From assembly GCF_011290505.1 (NCBI RefSeq), contig NZ_JAANPV010000003.1:62001-126000 (forward strand): a stretch of 64,000 nucleotides of DNA, read 5' to 3'. Below are positions 34,938-42,658 of this stretch, one piece after another. The notes below the pieces were generated by a model, which had not been told where the DNA came from, searched no databases, and saw only the letters and a program-made list of their open reading frames with translations. The translations under genes were made by a program, and so were the position numbers. The DNA is from Paenalcaligenes suwonensis (GTDB taxonomy: Bacteria > Pseudomonadota > Gammaproteobacteria > Burkholderiales > Burkholderiaceae_B). Numbering within the stretch: the first letter of the stretch is position 1; each line of letters begins with the position of its first letter.

Positions 34938-35375
34938 TTATGCCTCACATTCACTATTGTCGACTTGTGTCAACTCAGAATAATAGCCAGCTTCGACTTT
35001 AGTATTTAGACAGACTTTTTTATCAGGATTCCACCAATACGTTTCCTGTCTGGATGAGTTCATTGGCAAAAAACCTTCTTTATAAAGCTTAATTTCGCCA
35101 TCCATTTCCGTTTTGCCTTTTAGCAAACTCGCATCAAACAACTCGGCTTGCGCTGGTACTTTCACACGCGCTTCATCGGTTTTAACTTCCGAATCACCTT
35201 GAGTAATTGTGACGTTGCCTTTGGCATGCAATAACGATGGCTCCAGCACTTCTATACTGTCTGCTCGTACCTCTAGCTCGCCCACACTATAGTGCTGCTG
35301 CTCTTGAGGCTGTGACCACACAGAAAAGCTCGCTACACAACACGCTACCAACACGCTCTTTTTCACCCATTTCAT
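34938..35375 (-). CDS. Periplasmic protein with an LptA/OstA-like stretch
   Basis: A 145-residue protein with a signal peptide (MKWVKKSVLVACCVASFSVWSQ). The mature part reads LEVRADSIEVLE..LLHAKGNVTITQGDSEVKTDEARV, the pattern of OstA/LptA beta-strands (GNV.I.QG....ADEA), but the domain is only about half normal size and is followed by a Trp/Tyr-rich end with two cysteines. It may bind lipid or be a small relative of LptA; function is uncertain. AAGGAGAAAG precedes the ATG at 35375. It lies 28 bp after the I78 lipoprotein gene, probably co-transcribed. Confidence 0.65.
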   Translation of the reverse strand: MKWVKKSVLVACCVASFSVWSQPQEQQHYSVGELEVRADSIEVLEPSLLHAKGNVTITQGDSEVKTDEARVKVPAQAELFDASLLKGKTEMDGEIKLYKEGFLPMNSSRQETYWWNPDKKVCLNTKVEAGYYSELTQVDNSECEA

Positions 35376-35403
35376 ACTTTCTCCTTCCTTACTACTGCCA
35401 GAC

Positions 35404-35703
35404 CTAGCCGCATGCCAAACGTGTGATAAAACCTTCCTCATTCACATACACATTTAAACGCATGGGGTTGTAATCCATGGTGACAGCAGAAAATGGGTAA
35501 ATGACGCGGGTATAAGGTGGCAACACATCTGTGTTTAGGTTGTCTGCCGGTGTACCCACCAAGTATTGAAAAGTAGGGGCTCCACACTCTTCACTTTGCA
35601 ATATCGCCTCTTGCTCGGGCGTTAACGGTACTGTCTTACATGCTGCCAATAACAATAAAGGTATTGCTACCGCAGTTGCTTTTACGGCTTTGCTCAGGGT
35701 CAT
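35404..35703 (-). CDS. I78-family peptidase inhibitor lipoprotein
   Basis: A 99-residue lipoprotein: lipobox LLAACK at about 18-23, then CGAPTFQYLVGTPADNLN and TRVIYPFSAVTMDYNPMRLNVYVNEEGFITRLACG pieces that match the I78 inhibitor pattern, with two cysteines expected to form one disulfide. Family members inhibit trypsin-like proteases; the target here is unknown. AAGGAG precedes the ATG. It starts the two-gene unit with the LptA-like protein. Confidence 0.85.
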   Translation of the reverse strand: MTLSKAVKATAVAIPLLLLAACKTVPLTPEQEAILQSEECGAPTFQYLVGTPADNLNTDVLPPYTRVIYPFSAVTMDYNPMRLNVYVNEEGFITRLACG

Positions 35704-35842
35704 GCCCGCTCCTTGTGCCTATCAAAAGTTCGTCGCTCTATTCTGCATTTTACACAGCTATGGCAGCACTACAGCCTTATTCCAACCTGCTAAAATGGCT
35801 TATTTATATCAGCAGATACTGCCCCGCTTTTTCGGAATACAC

Positions 35843-36127
35843 ATGAGTCAAACCACCTCCACACAAGATCATCAAACCCTACTGGGTATCGCCCTAGCAG
35901 ACCAAGCACTACTGTCTGCTCATTTGGCTATGTTTGCCGCAAAAACCGGCCAAGCTCAAGAAACTCTGAACTTGCTTTACGCTATTGCAGACGAAATCTC
36001 TGATCGCTACAACTTGCCCGAAACTGCTAAAAAAACAATGAAATCGCGCATCAAAGAAACCACTGAACTTGCCAGAGCCGTACTTGGCAAACAAGACGGT
36101 TCCGCTCCAAAGAAAACGACGCATTAA
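35843..36127 (+). CDS. Small helical protein, function unknown
   Basis: A 94-residue cytoplasmic protein predicted to be all helix: LLGIALADQALLSAHLAMFAAKTGQAQETLNLLYAIADEISDRY is amphipathic and the rest is Lys-rich. The ATG at 35843 is chosen since the coding character begins there; the open frame reaches back to 35690 with no ribosome site. A terminator follows at 36132-36167. No family recognised. Confidence 0.6.
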   Translation: MSQTTSTQDHQTLLGIALADQALLSAHLAMFAAKTGQAQETLNLLYAIADEISDRYNLPETAKKTMKSRIKETTELARAVLGKQDGSAPKKTTH

Positions 36128-36131
36128 TAAA

Positions 36132-36167
36132 AAAAGGCCTATAACCCACTATGGTTATAGGCCTTTT
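36132..36167. terminator. Bidirectional terminator between convergent genes
   Basis: A perfect 15-bp stem (36132-36146 with 36153-36167) with A on one side and T on the other. It serves the gene at 35843 (+) and the DUF1090 gene at 36178 (-). Confidence 0.9.
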
Positions 36168-36177
36168 ATCAAGCATT

Positions 36178-36612
36178 TTATCGATGCTGCTGCGGCATAC
36201 GATGACGCGTATCTGGACTATTAGGCATAGACTGTAAATCAGCCAACTCAGCTTGCAAATCAGACAATTTCTGACGTTTACGTTCTAACTTACGTTGTAG
36301 TCGCTCTACTTTATCCAAACGACCTTCCGCTTGCTTCTCTTGGATTTCCTCAAGAATCTCAGCGATATCCTCTTCTTGGTCGTCTATATCCTCTTGCAAA
36401 TCACGCAACAAGTAAGCATCAGAGCAATGCGCTTGTACGTTCGCCATAGCACGTTCCAAACCACGTTGACGGTGCACATTACCATGCTGTTTCGCATAAT
36501 TCATCTGCGTTTCCAGTGATTGCATTTTGCGATCACAGCCGTGGTTTTGCGCAGAAGCCGAATACGCCAAACCGGATAACACAACAACCATCGCCAATTG
36601 TAGTTTTTTCAT
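36178..36612 (-). CDS. DUF1090 (YqjC-like) periplasmic coiled-coil protein
   Basis: A 144-residue protein: signal peptide to SASAQ (1-21), then C..KM..LE.QMNYAKQHGN..R.RGLERA...V...CSD at about 25-65 and a long charged coiled coil (DIDDQEEDIAEILEEIQEKQAEG... to about 130). This is the DUF1090 pattern, of unknown function in the envelope. AGGAGAA precedes the ATG at 36612. The frame opens further upstream, to 36702, without a ribosome site. Confidence 0.85.
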   Translation of the reverse strand: MKKLQLAMVVVLSGLAYSASAQNHGCDRKMQSLETQMNYAKQHGNVHRQRGLERAMANVQAHCSDAYLLRDLQEDIDDQEEDIAEILEEIQEKQAEGRLDKVERLQRKLERKRQKLSDLQAELADLQSMPNSPDTRHRMPQQHR

Positions 36613-36708
36613 TGCTAGGATTCTCCTTGATTTAAAGACTACCTTCATCATGCCACAGCCACTTTTGAGTTCAGCCAGATTGTTGTTACCAAAGCTGAAC
36701 ACCTTTTC

Positions 36709-37635
36709 TTACTGAGAAGGCAACACCTGAGGTAACAAATGCAGCCCCGTGCGCTGAACAAAATCCGCATAACTGATGGGTGGTCCGGCTTTAGTACCCG
36801 GTTGGTTTTCGTGCCAATGCACCCATGAACGCCCTGTGGTCGCGTCATACACCACTTTATATAAGTGCGTAGGCACTATCACCTGCCCCTCACCCACTAC
36901 AGTCTCTCGATTACCATAAAAAGGGCCGGTAAATACGTACACATCGCCTTGCGCTCTGCTCACATATTTACGTGTATCGTTTTCTATACGGCTCCATGCC
37001 CCAGAGTTATGACGCTGATCTTGCGGCACCATATTCGCCAGCGAGAAACTTTGCGCCATCGCATCAACCGTATGCATATCACCTGCTGGCGCCATGTGGC
37101 CACGCGAATAACCAGAGCGTCGATAATCGTTGAGCGTGGCACGCTCCACCTTAGGTAAACGCGCCTCTTCATAGAAACGGTCGGTACGCGCTACCCCTTT
37201 CGCATTATTCAGCATTTGCCGGTTTAACCGCTGCGCCACAAAAACTGGGGTTTTAGTTTGGCCATTATGCAAAATGGCAAAAGCGCTAAAGCATAATTCA
37301 CGTAATCGTTCCGCATTGGGCACAATAGGCCTAGGCCCTGGAAACATCTGTGTGCACTGAGAGAAAGAGGTTTGCACATGCTGCGAAGCGGTTGGCGCTG
37401 CTAAAGCGGGCTCATCTACTGACTGCAAAATTGCTTGCAGCTCAGCCCATTTAAGCTCCAACTCATCTTTCACATGCCAGCCATCGGCATGCCACAACAC
37501 ACTACTAATACTAAACACCGCAATGGCTGTCAGACTTACCGTACGCCAAAACTTTGCTAGCCCACCACTTGCCCCACGCGCCACGCGCCGCTTGCCCACA
37601 GCGCGTGATGTTCCTGATTTTTTCCGTTCTGCCAT
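36709..37635 (-). CDS. DNA/RNA non-specific endonuclease (NUC family)
   Basis: A 308-residue protein: a basic cytoplasmic tail, one membrane helix at about 31-49, then a NUC domain (about 110-305). The catalytic motif SRGHMAPAGDM (DRGH in most relatives) and the metal-site Asn in NMVPQDQRHNSGAW are present. It probably faces the periplasm, anchored by the N-terminus, and degrades incoming or outer nucleic acid. It stands between the DUF1090 and TPR genes on the same strand. Confidence 0.92.
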   Translation of the reverse strand: MAERKKSGTSRAVGKRRVARGASGGLAKFWRTVSLTAIAVFSISSVLWHADGWHVKDELELKWAELQAILQSVDEPALAAPTASQHVQTSFSQCTQMFPGPRPIVPNAERLRELCFSAFAILHNGQTKTPVFVAQRLNRQMLNNAKGVARTDRFYEEARLPKVERATLNDYRRSGYSRGHMAPAGDMHTVDAMAQSFSLANMVPQDQRHNSGAWSRIENDTRKYVSRAQGDVYVFTGPFYGNRETVVGEGQVIVPTHLYKVVYDATTGRSWVHWHENQPGTKAGPPISYADFVQRTGLHLLPQVLPSQ

Positions 37636-37692
37636 TACTACCTGCTACTACCTTACTACTTCGTATCGCTGGCTTTGCTTAAGCCACTGCTC

Positions 37693-38016
37693 TTAATCTG
37701 TACGTTGCTGCTTATCCAGCCTACGTAAAAACACGTTCATAATTTTCTCGGCCTGCTTATCGCCTTTTGCTTGGGCTACGGCTATGCCTGTTTCCCAGCT
37801 TTCGCGAGCAGCATCATGCTCTGCATGGTCTACATAAGCTTGGCCTAAGATCTGCCATGCTGCAGAGTACTGCGGATCCTGTTGCACGCATGCAAGCAAA
37901 TGTACTATTGCTTGCTCTGGTTGCTGCTGGTCTAAATAAGCTTTACCCAAACCGAACCGTAGTAATGGCGAATCCATACCTTTTGCTAGCATGGCTTCTA
38001 ACGCAACTAGATTCAT
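37693..38016 (-). CDS. Small TPR protein
   Basis: A 107-residue protein with about two and a half tetratricopeptide repeats (LLRFGLGKAYLDQQQPEQAIVHLLACVQQDPQYSAAWQILGQAY... region at 15-60 and DHAEHDAARESWETGIAVAQAKGD after it). TPR proteins hold partner proteins; none can be named. AAGGAT precedes the ATG at 38016, which is preferred to the longer frame at 38055. Confidence 0.8.
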   Translation of the reverse strand: MNLVALEAMLAKGMDSPLLRFGLGKAYLDQQQPEQAIVHLLACVQQDPQYSAAWQILGQAYVDHAEHDAARESWETGIAVAQAKGDKQAEKIMNVFLRRLDKQQRTD

Positions 38017-38410
38017 ATCGTTATCCTTATACACATACCTGCAACTTATCCCCATGCGCTGTGCATAACGCTGGGGGAAACCTATGGATGCATAGCGCTA
38101 CGCTAGTATTCATGCGCCTGTAGTCGGCTCTGAGCAGTCAATGCTCACTTGTAGGCCAGCACCCCTGCCCCATAGTCATCACATCAGGGCCACAAACGCG
38201 CTTGATGCCACGCTTGGCTATCACTCTGGTTACGGGTGTAACGCAACCGCTTACTTTACCAACTAGGACAACATTATCCCACCGTTATAGATTGTAACTA
38301 TAACGCCGTAAAACGGGGGATACGTAACATCCTGCAATGCTCTGCGAATCAAGTCATGTCACATGCGTATAATTTAGGATTGCTGTAGATGTTAGAAAAG
38401 GTTGTTTGTA
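38017..38410. other. Non-coding stretch with several small inverted repeats
   Basis: About 390 bp without a gene. Hairpins are visible at 38131-38147 (TGAGCA/TGCTCA) and 38283-38305 (CGTTATAG/CTATAACG), and an interrupted GGGG/CCCC repeat near 38053-38085. A TATAAT at 38368-38373 could be the -10 box of the PAP2 gene. No RNA family could be recognised; a small RNA is possible. Confidence 0.4.
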
Positions 38411-38950
38411 GTGGAAGCGTTTAACCAAAAACTATTTTTATGGATCAATGCCGGTGCGGATGCCCCATCGTGGCTAATAGAAAGTGGTAGGTTTTTAGCC
38501 GAATGGCCTCTCATCATGGCGGCGCTGCTTGCCCTCTTAACCCTACCTATGCACCGTGAGCAAGCACCATTAATTATGCTGCGTGTAGGGTGCACCTTAG
38601 TACTCGCTCTTAGCGTTGCTTACCTCTTTCGGTATAACTTCGAACACGCTCGTCCATTTGTGATGGGTTTGGGTCGCACCTTAACGGATCACGCCCCCAC
38701 CTCGTCCTTTCCTAGCATTCACATGACATTAGTATTAGCGACCGGTTTCCCGCTATTACTTATCGCGGCCACACGTGCTACCGGCGCTATTATTCTCTTT
38801 CTGGCAGCCTTGGTTGCATGGGCTCGCATTTATCTGGGGGTCCATTTCCCCTTTGACATGCTAGGCGCATTGGTCATCTCCGCCGTGGCCGCACTCATTG
38901 TGCAACGCCTACCCTTGAAAAAGCTGTTACCTGCACGTTTTTCTTCCTGA
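38411..38950 (+). CDS. PAP2-family membrane phosphatase (undecaprenyl-diphosphatase-like)
   Basis: A 179-residue membrane protein with about five helices. The PAP2 catalytic motifs are present: an HARP segment (NFEHARPF) in place of the usual KxxxxxxRP, SFPSIH, and ARIYLGVHFPFD. It resembles BcrC/YbjG, which recycle undecaprenyl pyrophosphate at the outer face of the inner membrane. The GTG at 38411 (AAGG upstream) fits the family start (M..FNQ.LF..IN) better than the TTG at 38402. Confidence 0.87.
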   Translation: MEAFNQKLFLWINAGADAPSWLIESGRFLAEWPLIMAALLALLTLPMHREQAPLIMLRVGCTLVLALSVAYLFRYNFEHARPFVMGLGRTLTDHAPTSSFPSIHMTLVLATGFPLLLIAATRATGAIILFLAALVAWARIYLGVHFPFDMLGALVISAVAALIVQRLPLKKLLPARFSS

Positions 38951-39044
38951 TCTGCTGCATAGAGCCAGTACAATAGGGCATTGTTAGTTTTAGCCTCACC
39001 CTTCTCTACAGGGTGCAATGGCCTGCCCTATTCTAGGATTGATC

Positions 39045-39965
39045 GTGTCACATTCCTCTTTTACAGAACACTGCCACAACGCGGTAGATGAGCTTCGTAC
39101 CCTGCGCGATGTATTGCGTTGGTCCGTCAGCCAGTTCAATGCTCACAAACTCAGCTTTGGCCATGGCAGCGATAACGCATGGGACGAAGCCGTCTATTTG
39201 GTGCTGTTCAGCTTGCACATGCCGCCCGATACGTTGGAACCTTTTCTGGACTGCAGGCTAACCAAACAAGAACGCCAACGTTGCATAGACATCATTGCGC
39301 ACCGTTGCTCTGAACGCCTTCCCGCTGCTTACCTAACAGGCGAAGCATGGTTGCAAGGTTATAAATTCACAGTAGATGAACGCTGCATTGTTCCGCGCTC
39401 ACCTATCTCTGAACTTTTGATGCAGCAACTCTCCCCTTGGGTAGAAGAGCCTGAAGACATCAGCAGCGTCCTAGACCTTTGCACAGGCAGTGGCTGCTTG
39501 GCCATCATTGCCGCCAATGTGTTTGAAAACGCCTTAGTCGATGCGGTAGATTTATCGCCTGACGCACTGGCTGTGGCCCAGAAAAACGTGCACGACTACG
39601 AGCTAGAGGAACGTTTACAGTTATTTGAAGGTGATCTCTACGAAGCCTTGCCACCTAGCCGCTACCAGATCATTATCAGCAACCCTCCCTACGTGAATGA
39701 AGACTCTATGCAGGCCTTACCAGAGGAATACCTGCGCGAGCCTAGACTCGCCTTAGCGGGTGGCGACGATGGCATGATACTGGTACGCCGCATTATTGAA
39801 GGTGCTGCCGAGCACCTTACCGACGATGGCATCTTGGTCTTAGAAATTGGTAATGAATACGCCAACTTTGTAGAAGCATTTCCTCATCTAGACCCCGTTT
39901 GGCTAAGCACAGAAAATGCAGAGGATCAGATTCTGCTACTCACCAAGGAGCAGTTGGAAGCGTGA
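39045..39965 (+). CDS. prmB: Ribosomal protein uL3 glutamine N5-methyltransferase
   Basis: A 306-residue SAM-dependent methyltransferase of the HemK family. N-terminal helices (LRTLRDVLRWSVSQF, AAYLTGEAW) bind the substrate; the catalytic domain has LCTGSGCLAI (SAM), DAVDLSPDAL and the NPPYV motif at about 206-210. The order matches PrmB, not PrmC. The GTG at 39045, with AGGAT upstream, gives the family length; an ATG at 39018 would add nine residues. The TGA overlaps the GTG of yheS. Confidence 0.94.
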   Translation: MSHSSFTEHCHNAVDELRTLRDVLRWSVSQFNAHKLSFGHGSDNAWDEAVYLVLFSLHMPPDTLEPFLDCRLTKQERQRCIDIIAHRCSERLPAAYLTGEAWLQGYKFTVDERCIVPRSPISELLMQQLSPWVEEPEDISSVLDLCTGSGCLAIIAANVFENALVDAVDLSPDALAVAQKNVHDYELEERLQLFEGDLYEALPPSRYQIIISNPPYVNEDSMQALPEEYLREPRLALAGGDDGMILVRRIIEGAAEHLTDDGILVLEIGNEYANFVEAFPHLDPVWLSTENAEDQILLLTKEQLEA

Positions 39966-41890
39966 TCAGAGCCTCTAATCTTTCATTACGCCGTGGCATT
40001 AAAGTCTTACTAGACCAAGCCGAATTCACCATTCACCCTGGCGAGCGTGTAGGTGTAGTCGGTCGCAATGGCGCAGGTAAATCCACCCTCTTTGCCCTGC
40101 TTAAAGGCGAGCTGGATGCCGATAGCGGCCAGCTAGACATGCCAGAAAGCTGGCGCATGGCCAGTGTGGAGCAGGAAATCAACGACCGCGACAGACCTGC
40201 CCGCGAGTTCGTTATTGATGGCGACACCTATTTGCGTGGCCTGCAACAGCAACGCGCCCAATGTAGCGACGCCGATGGCGAACGCATTGCCGAATTAGAG
40301 GCCTTGCTTATCGAAGCCGACGCATGGTCTGCCCCATCACGCGCAGAACAACTATTGGCGGGTTTGGGGTTTAAACCTGACCAATGGATGCGCCCAGTAG
40401 GCGAGTTTTCTGGTGGTTGGCAAATGCGTTTAGCCTTAGCTCGTGCGCTGATGGCCCCTTCTGACCTGCTCTTGCTGGACGAACCCACCAACCACTTGGA
40501 CTTAGACGCCATGCTCTGGTTAGAGCGCTGGTTGGTGTCTTACCCAGGCACTGTGCTCATTATTTCTCACGACACCGAGTTCCTGGATGCCGTGGCGCGT
40601 ATTATTTTGCACTTTGACCATCAGAAGTTAGAGCGCTATCGCGGTACCTACCAAGACTTCCTCACCCAGCGTGCGGAAAAAGCACGGCAGCTAACCCTAG
40701 CACACGAACGCCAAGGGCGCGAAACCGCCAAACTGCAAGCTTTTATTGATAGGTTTAAGGCCAAAGCCAGCAAAGCCAAACAAGCGCAAAGCCGAGTGAA
40801 AGCCTTGGCCCGTATGCAAGCCTTAGCCCCGCTTAAAACGGACAGCACGCTAGACATACACCTGCCAGAGCCGCAGTCCATGCCTGACCCCTTACTGCGC
40901 TTGATAGATGCCGACTTAGGTTACCAAGCCGAGCAAGCTAGCGATGCTCCACGTATCATCCTGAACAAAATCAAACTGGATGTACGCGGTGGTGCTCGTA
41001 TAGGTATTTTGGGTGTGAACGGAGCAGGTAAATCCACACTGATCAAAACACTGGCGCAAGAGCTAAAGCCCTTGTCTGGTGAACTGGTGTGCTCAAGCCG
41101 CTTAGAAGTAGGCTACTTTGCCCAGCATCAGCTAGACATGATTGATGCCAACGCCTCCCCCATCCTACATCTGCAACGCATTGCTCCTGAAGTACGCGAA
41201 CAAGAATTGCGTAACTACCTAGGTCGCTTTGGTTTTAGTGGCAACATGGCGATGGACACCACTGCAGGTTTTTCTGGTGGTGAAAAAGCACGTTTAGCGC
41301 TCGCGCTTATTGTTTGGCGCAAGCCCAACTTGCTGCTGCTTGATGAACCTACCAACCACTTAGACGTAGAAACACGAGAGGCTCTTAGCCAAGCGCTAGC
41401 CGAGTACGAAGGCAGTGTGATTATCGTTTCGCACGATAGGCAATTGCTACGTAGCACGGTAGACGACTTCTGGATTGTGGCTGACGGACAAGTGCAAGAG
41501 TTCGATGGCGATCTTGAAGACTACCGCGAATGGCTGCAAAAGCGTCAAAGCCTAACAGGCGGCTCCACCATCATTCAAGAAGATGGTACAGAGGCTCCCG
41601 CTGTAGATAGACGCCAACAGCGCAAAAACGAAGCCCAAGAGCGTCAGCGATTGGCCGTATTACGTAAGCCGCTGGAAAAGCAGGTACAAAAGATAGAAGC
41701 CAGCATGGAAAAACTGGCCGTACGTATTGAGGAGTTGGATACGCTGATTGCAGACCCCGACTTCTACACTGACGCGTACAAAGCTCAGCGCCCAGCCCTC
41801 TTAGCCGAACATGGTGAGTGCAGTCAAAAGCACGCTAGCCTTGAAGAGGAGTGGTTGGAACTGCAAGAGCAGATTGAAGCACTGGTGTAG
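39962..41890 (+). CDS. yheS: ABC-F family ATPase (YheS type)
   Basis: A 642-residue ABC-F protein with two ATPase domains in one chain and no membrane part. Domain 1 has GRNGAGKST (about 36-44), SGGWQMRLALARAL and [12 protein letters not shown]; domain 2 has GVNGAGKST, SGGEKARLALALIVW and [13 protein letters not shown] charged linker and a C-terminal coiled coil follow. ABC-F factors act on the ribosome and set translation, and YheS is the closest type by its opening and linker. Translation is coupled to prmB by the shared GTGA. An ATG at 39899 is upstream and inside prmB and is rejected. Confidence 0.93.
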   Translation: MIRASNLSLRRGIKVLLDQAEFTIHPGERVGVVGRNGAGKSTLFALLKGELDADSGQLDMPESWRMASVEQEINDRDRPAREFVIDGDTYLRGLQQQRAQCSDADGERIAELEALLIEADAWSAPSRAEQLLAGLGFKPDQWMRPVGEFSGGWQMRLALARALMAPSDLLLLDEPTNHLDLDAMLWLERWLVSYPGTVLIISHDTEFLDAVARIILHFDHQKLERYRGTYQDFLTQRAEKARQLTLAHERQGRETAKLQAFIDRFKAKASKAKQAQSRVKALARMQALAPLKTDSTLDIHLPEPQSMPDPLLRLIDADLGYQAEQASDAPRIILNKIKLDVRGGARIGILGVNGAGKSTLIKTLAQELKPLSGELVCSSRLEVGYFAQHQLDMIDANASPILHLQRIAPEVREQELRNYLGRFGFSGNMAMDTTAGFSGGEKARLALALIVWRKPNLLLLDEPTNHLDVETREALSQALAEYEGSVIIVSHDRQLLRSTVDDFWIVADGQVQEFDGDLEDYREWLQKRQSLTGGSTIIQEDGTEAPAVDRRQQRKNEAQERQRLAVLRKPLEKQVQKIEASMEKLAVRIEELDTLIADPDFYTDAYKAQRPALLAEHGECSQKHASLEEEWLELQEQIEALV

Positions 41891-41950
41891 TCTGTCTATT
41901 GCAGCGTCGTGTAAGTCTGCCGCTGTACATTTATGGATAGCAGTTGCTTC

Positions 41951-42006
41951 AGGGGTAGTGGAAAGCTTCTGATTGAATATATCTGAAGCTTTCTTCCGCT
42001 GCCCCT
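41951..42006. terminator. Large hairpin after yheS
   Basis: GGGG (41952-41955) and GAAAGCTTC (41961-41969) pair with GAAGCTTTC (41985-41993) and CCCC (42002-42005), with bulges. It is about 60 bp after the yheS stop. The T-run beyond it is short, so its role as a terminator is only probable. Confidence 0.5.
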
Positions 42007-42032
42007 TTCAATGGGCTCTATGACTATCTCTG

Positions 42033-42055
42033 AGGCTTTTCAGAATCAAAAGCCT
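42033..42055. repeat. Small inverted repeat
   Basis: AGGCTTTT (42033-42040) is complementary to 42048-42055 around a 7-base loop. Internal T/A runs could give weak terminator function on either strand. Confidence 0.45.
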
Positions 42056-42150
42056 GCTCACTGACTATCTGCCGTAGTAAGACTGGTCTCTCAACGAATG
42101 TAATGCACCTCAAAGCCCACTTACTCACCACTGGGCTGCATTAGCCTAAG

Positions 42151-42206
42151 GCTGCGAAAGTATTTTTTTATTTGAGACACCAAATAAAAAAACACTTCCA
42201 TCCGCC
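42151..42206 (+). repeat. Hairpin repeat element, copy 1
   Basis: A 17-bp imperfect stem (42158-42174 with 42181-42197; one mismatch) and a 6-base loop AGACAC, flanked by GCTGCG on the left and CCGCC on the right. It matches copy 2 at 42489-42545 when that is read on the minus strand, at roughly four of five positions including loop and both flanks. Confidence 0.75.
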
Positions 42207-42488
42207 TTTTGCTCGTCGCTTGCAGAGGTTTTTAGGCAGATGATTTCTGTGGGTGTGCGTACTTCTGCACAAACACATAGTGTCGCGCTATATTTCTTAT
42301 TCAATGCTGTCGTTAGTTATCTGACTTACCTCAGGAATAGCAGCCGTTAAGCTAAAACAAAACAGTCCCTCTAGCTATCCAACACTCAGCACAGAAGCCT
42401 ACCTCAACCCTTAGCAGGGTATTTCGAGCCTACTAGAACGGCCCACAAGAAAGGGCTGTAAGCCTATCAACAACCAAAACTTCAGGGG

Positions 42489-42545
42489 GGCGGAGAGAAA
42501 ATTTTTTTGATTTGGTGTCTCAAATCAAAAAAATTCTTCTGCAGC
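42489..42545 (-). repeat. Hairpin repeat element, copy 2 (inverted)
   Basis: A 15-bp perfect stem (42500-42514 with 42521-42535) and loop GTGTCT on the plus strand, which is the reverse complement of the copy 1 loop. GGCGG on its left and GCAGC on its right mirror the flanks of copy 1. The two copies are 282 bp apart. Confidence 0.75.
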
Positions 42546-42658
42546 TCCCCAGCGCGTGCAATGAATACAGCCTCACATCTGCCGCCAACACCCCACAAAA
42601 AAAGACCTCACACAGAATCCCATGTGAAGCCTTTCCTAACCGATTCTAGCCACAACAA

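Larger units (their letters stand above)
41891..42658. other. 770-bp non-coding region rich in inverted repeats
   Basis: No supported gene on either strand; only short shadow frames occur. It lies between the convergent ends of yheS and uvrD. It holds a large interrupted hairpin (41951-42006), a smaller one (42033-42055), and two inverted copies of a 56-57-base element (42151-42206 and 42489-42545). These do more than terminate two genes. Confidence 0.7.
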
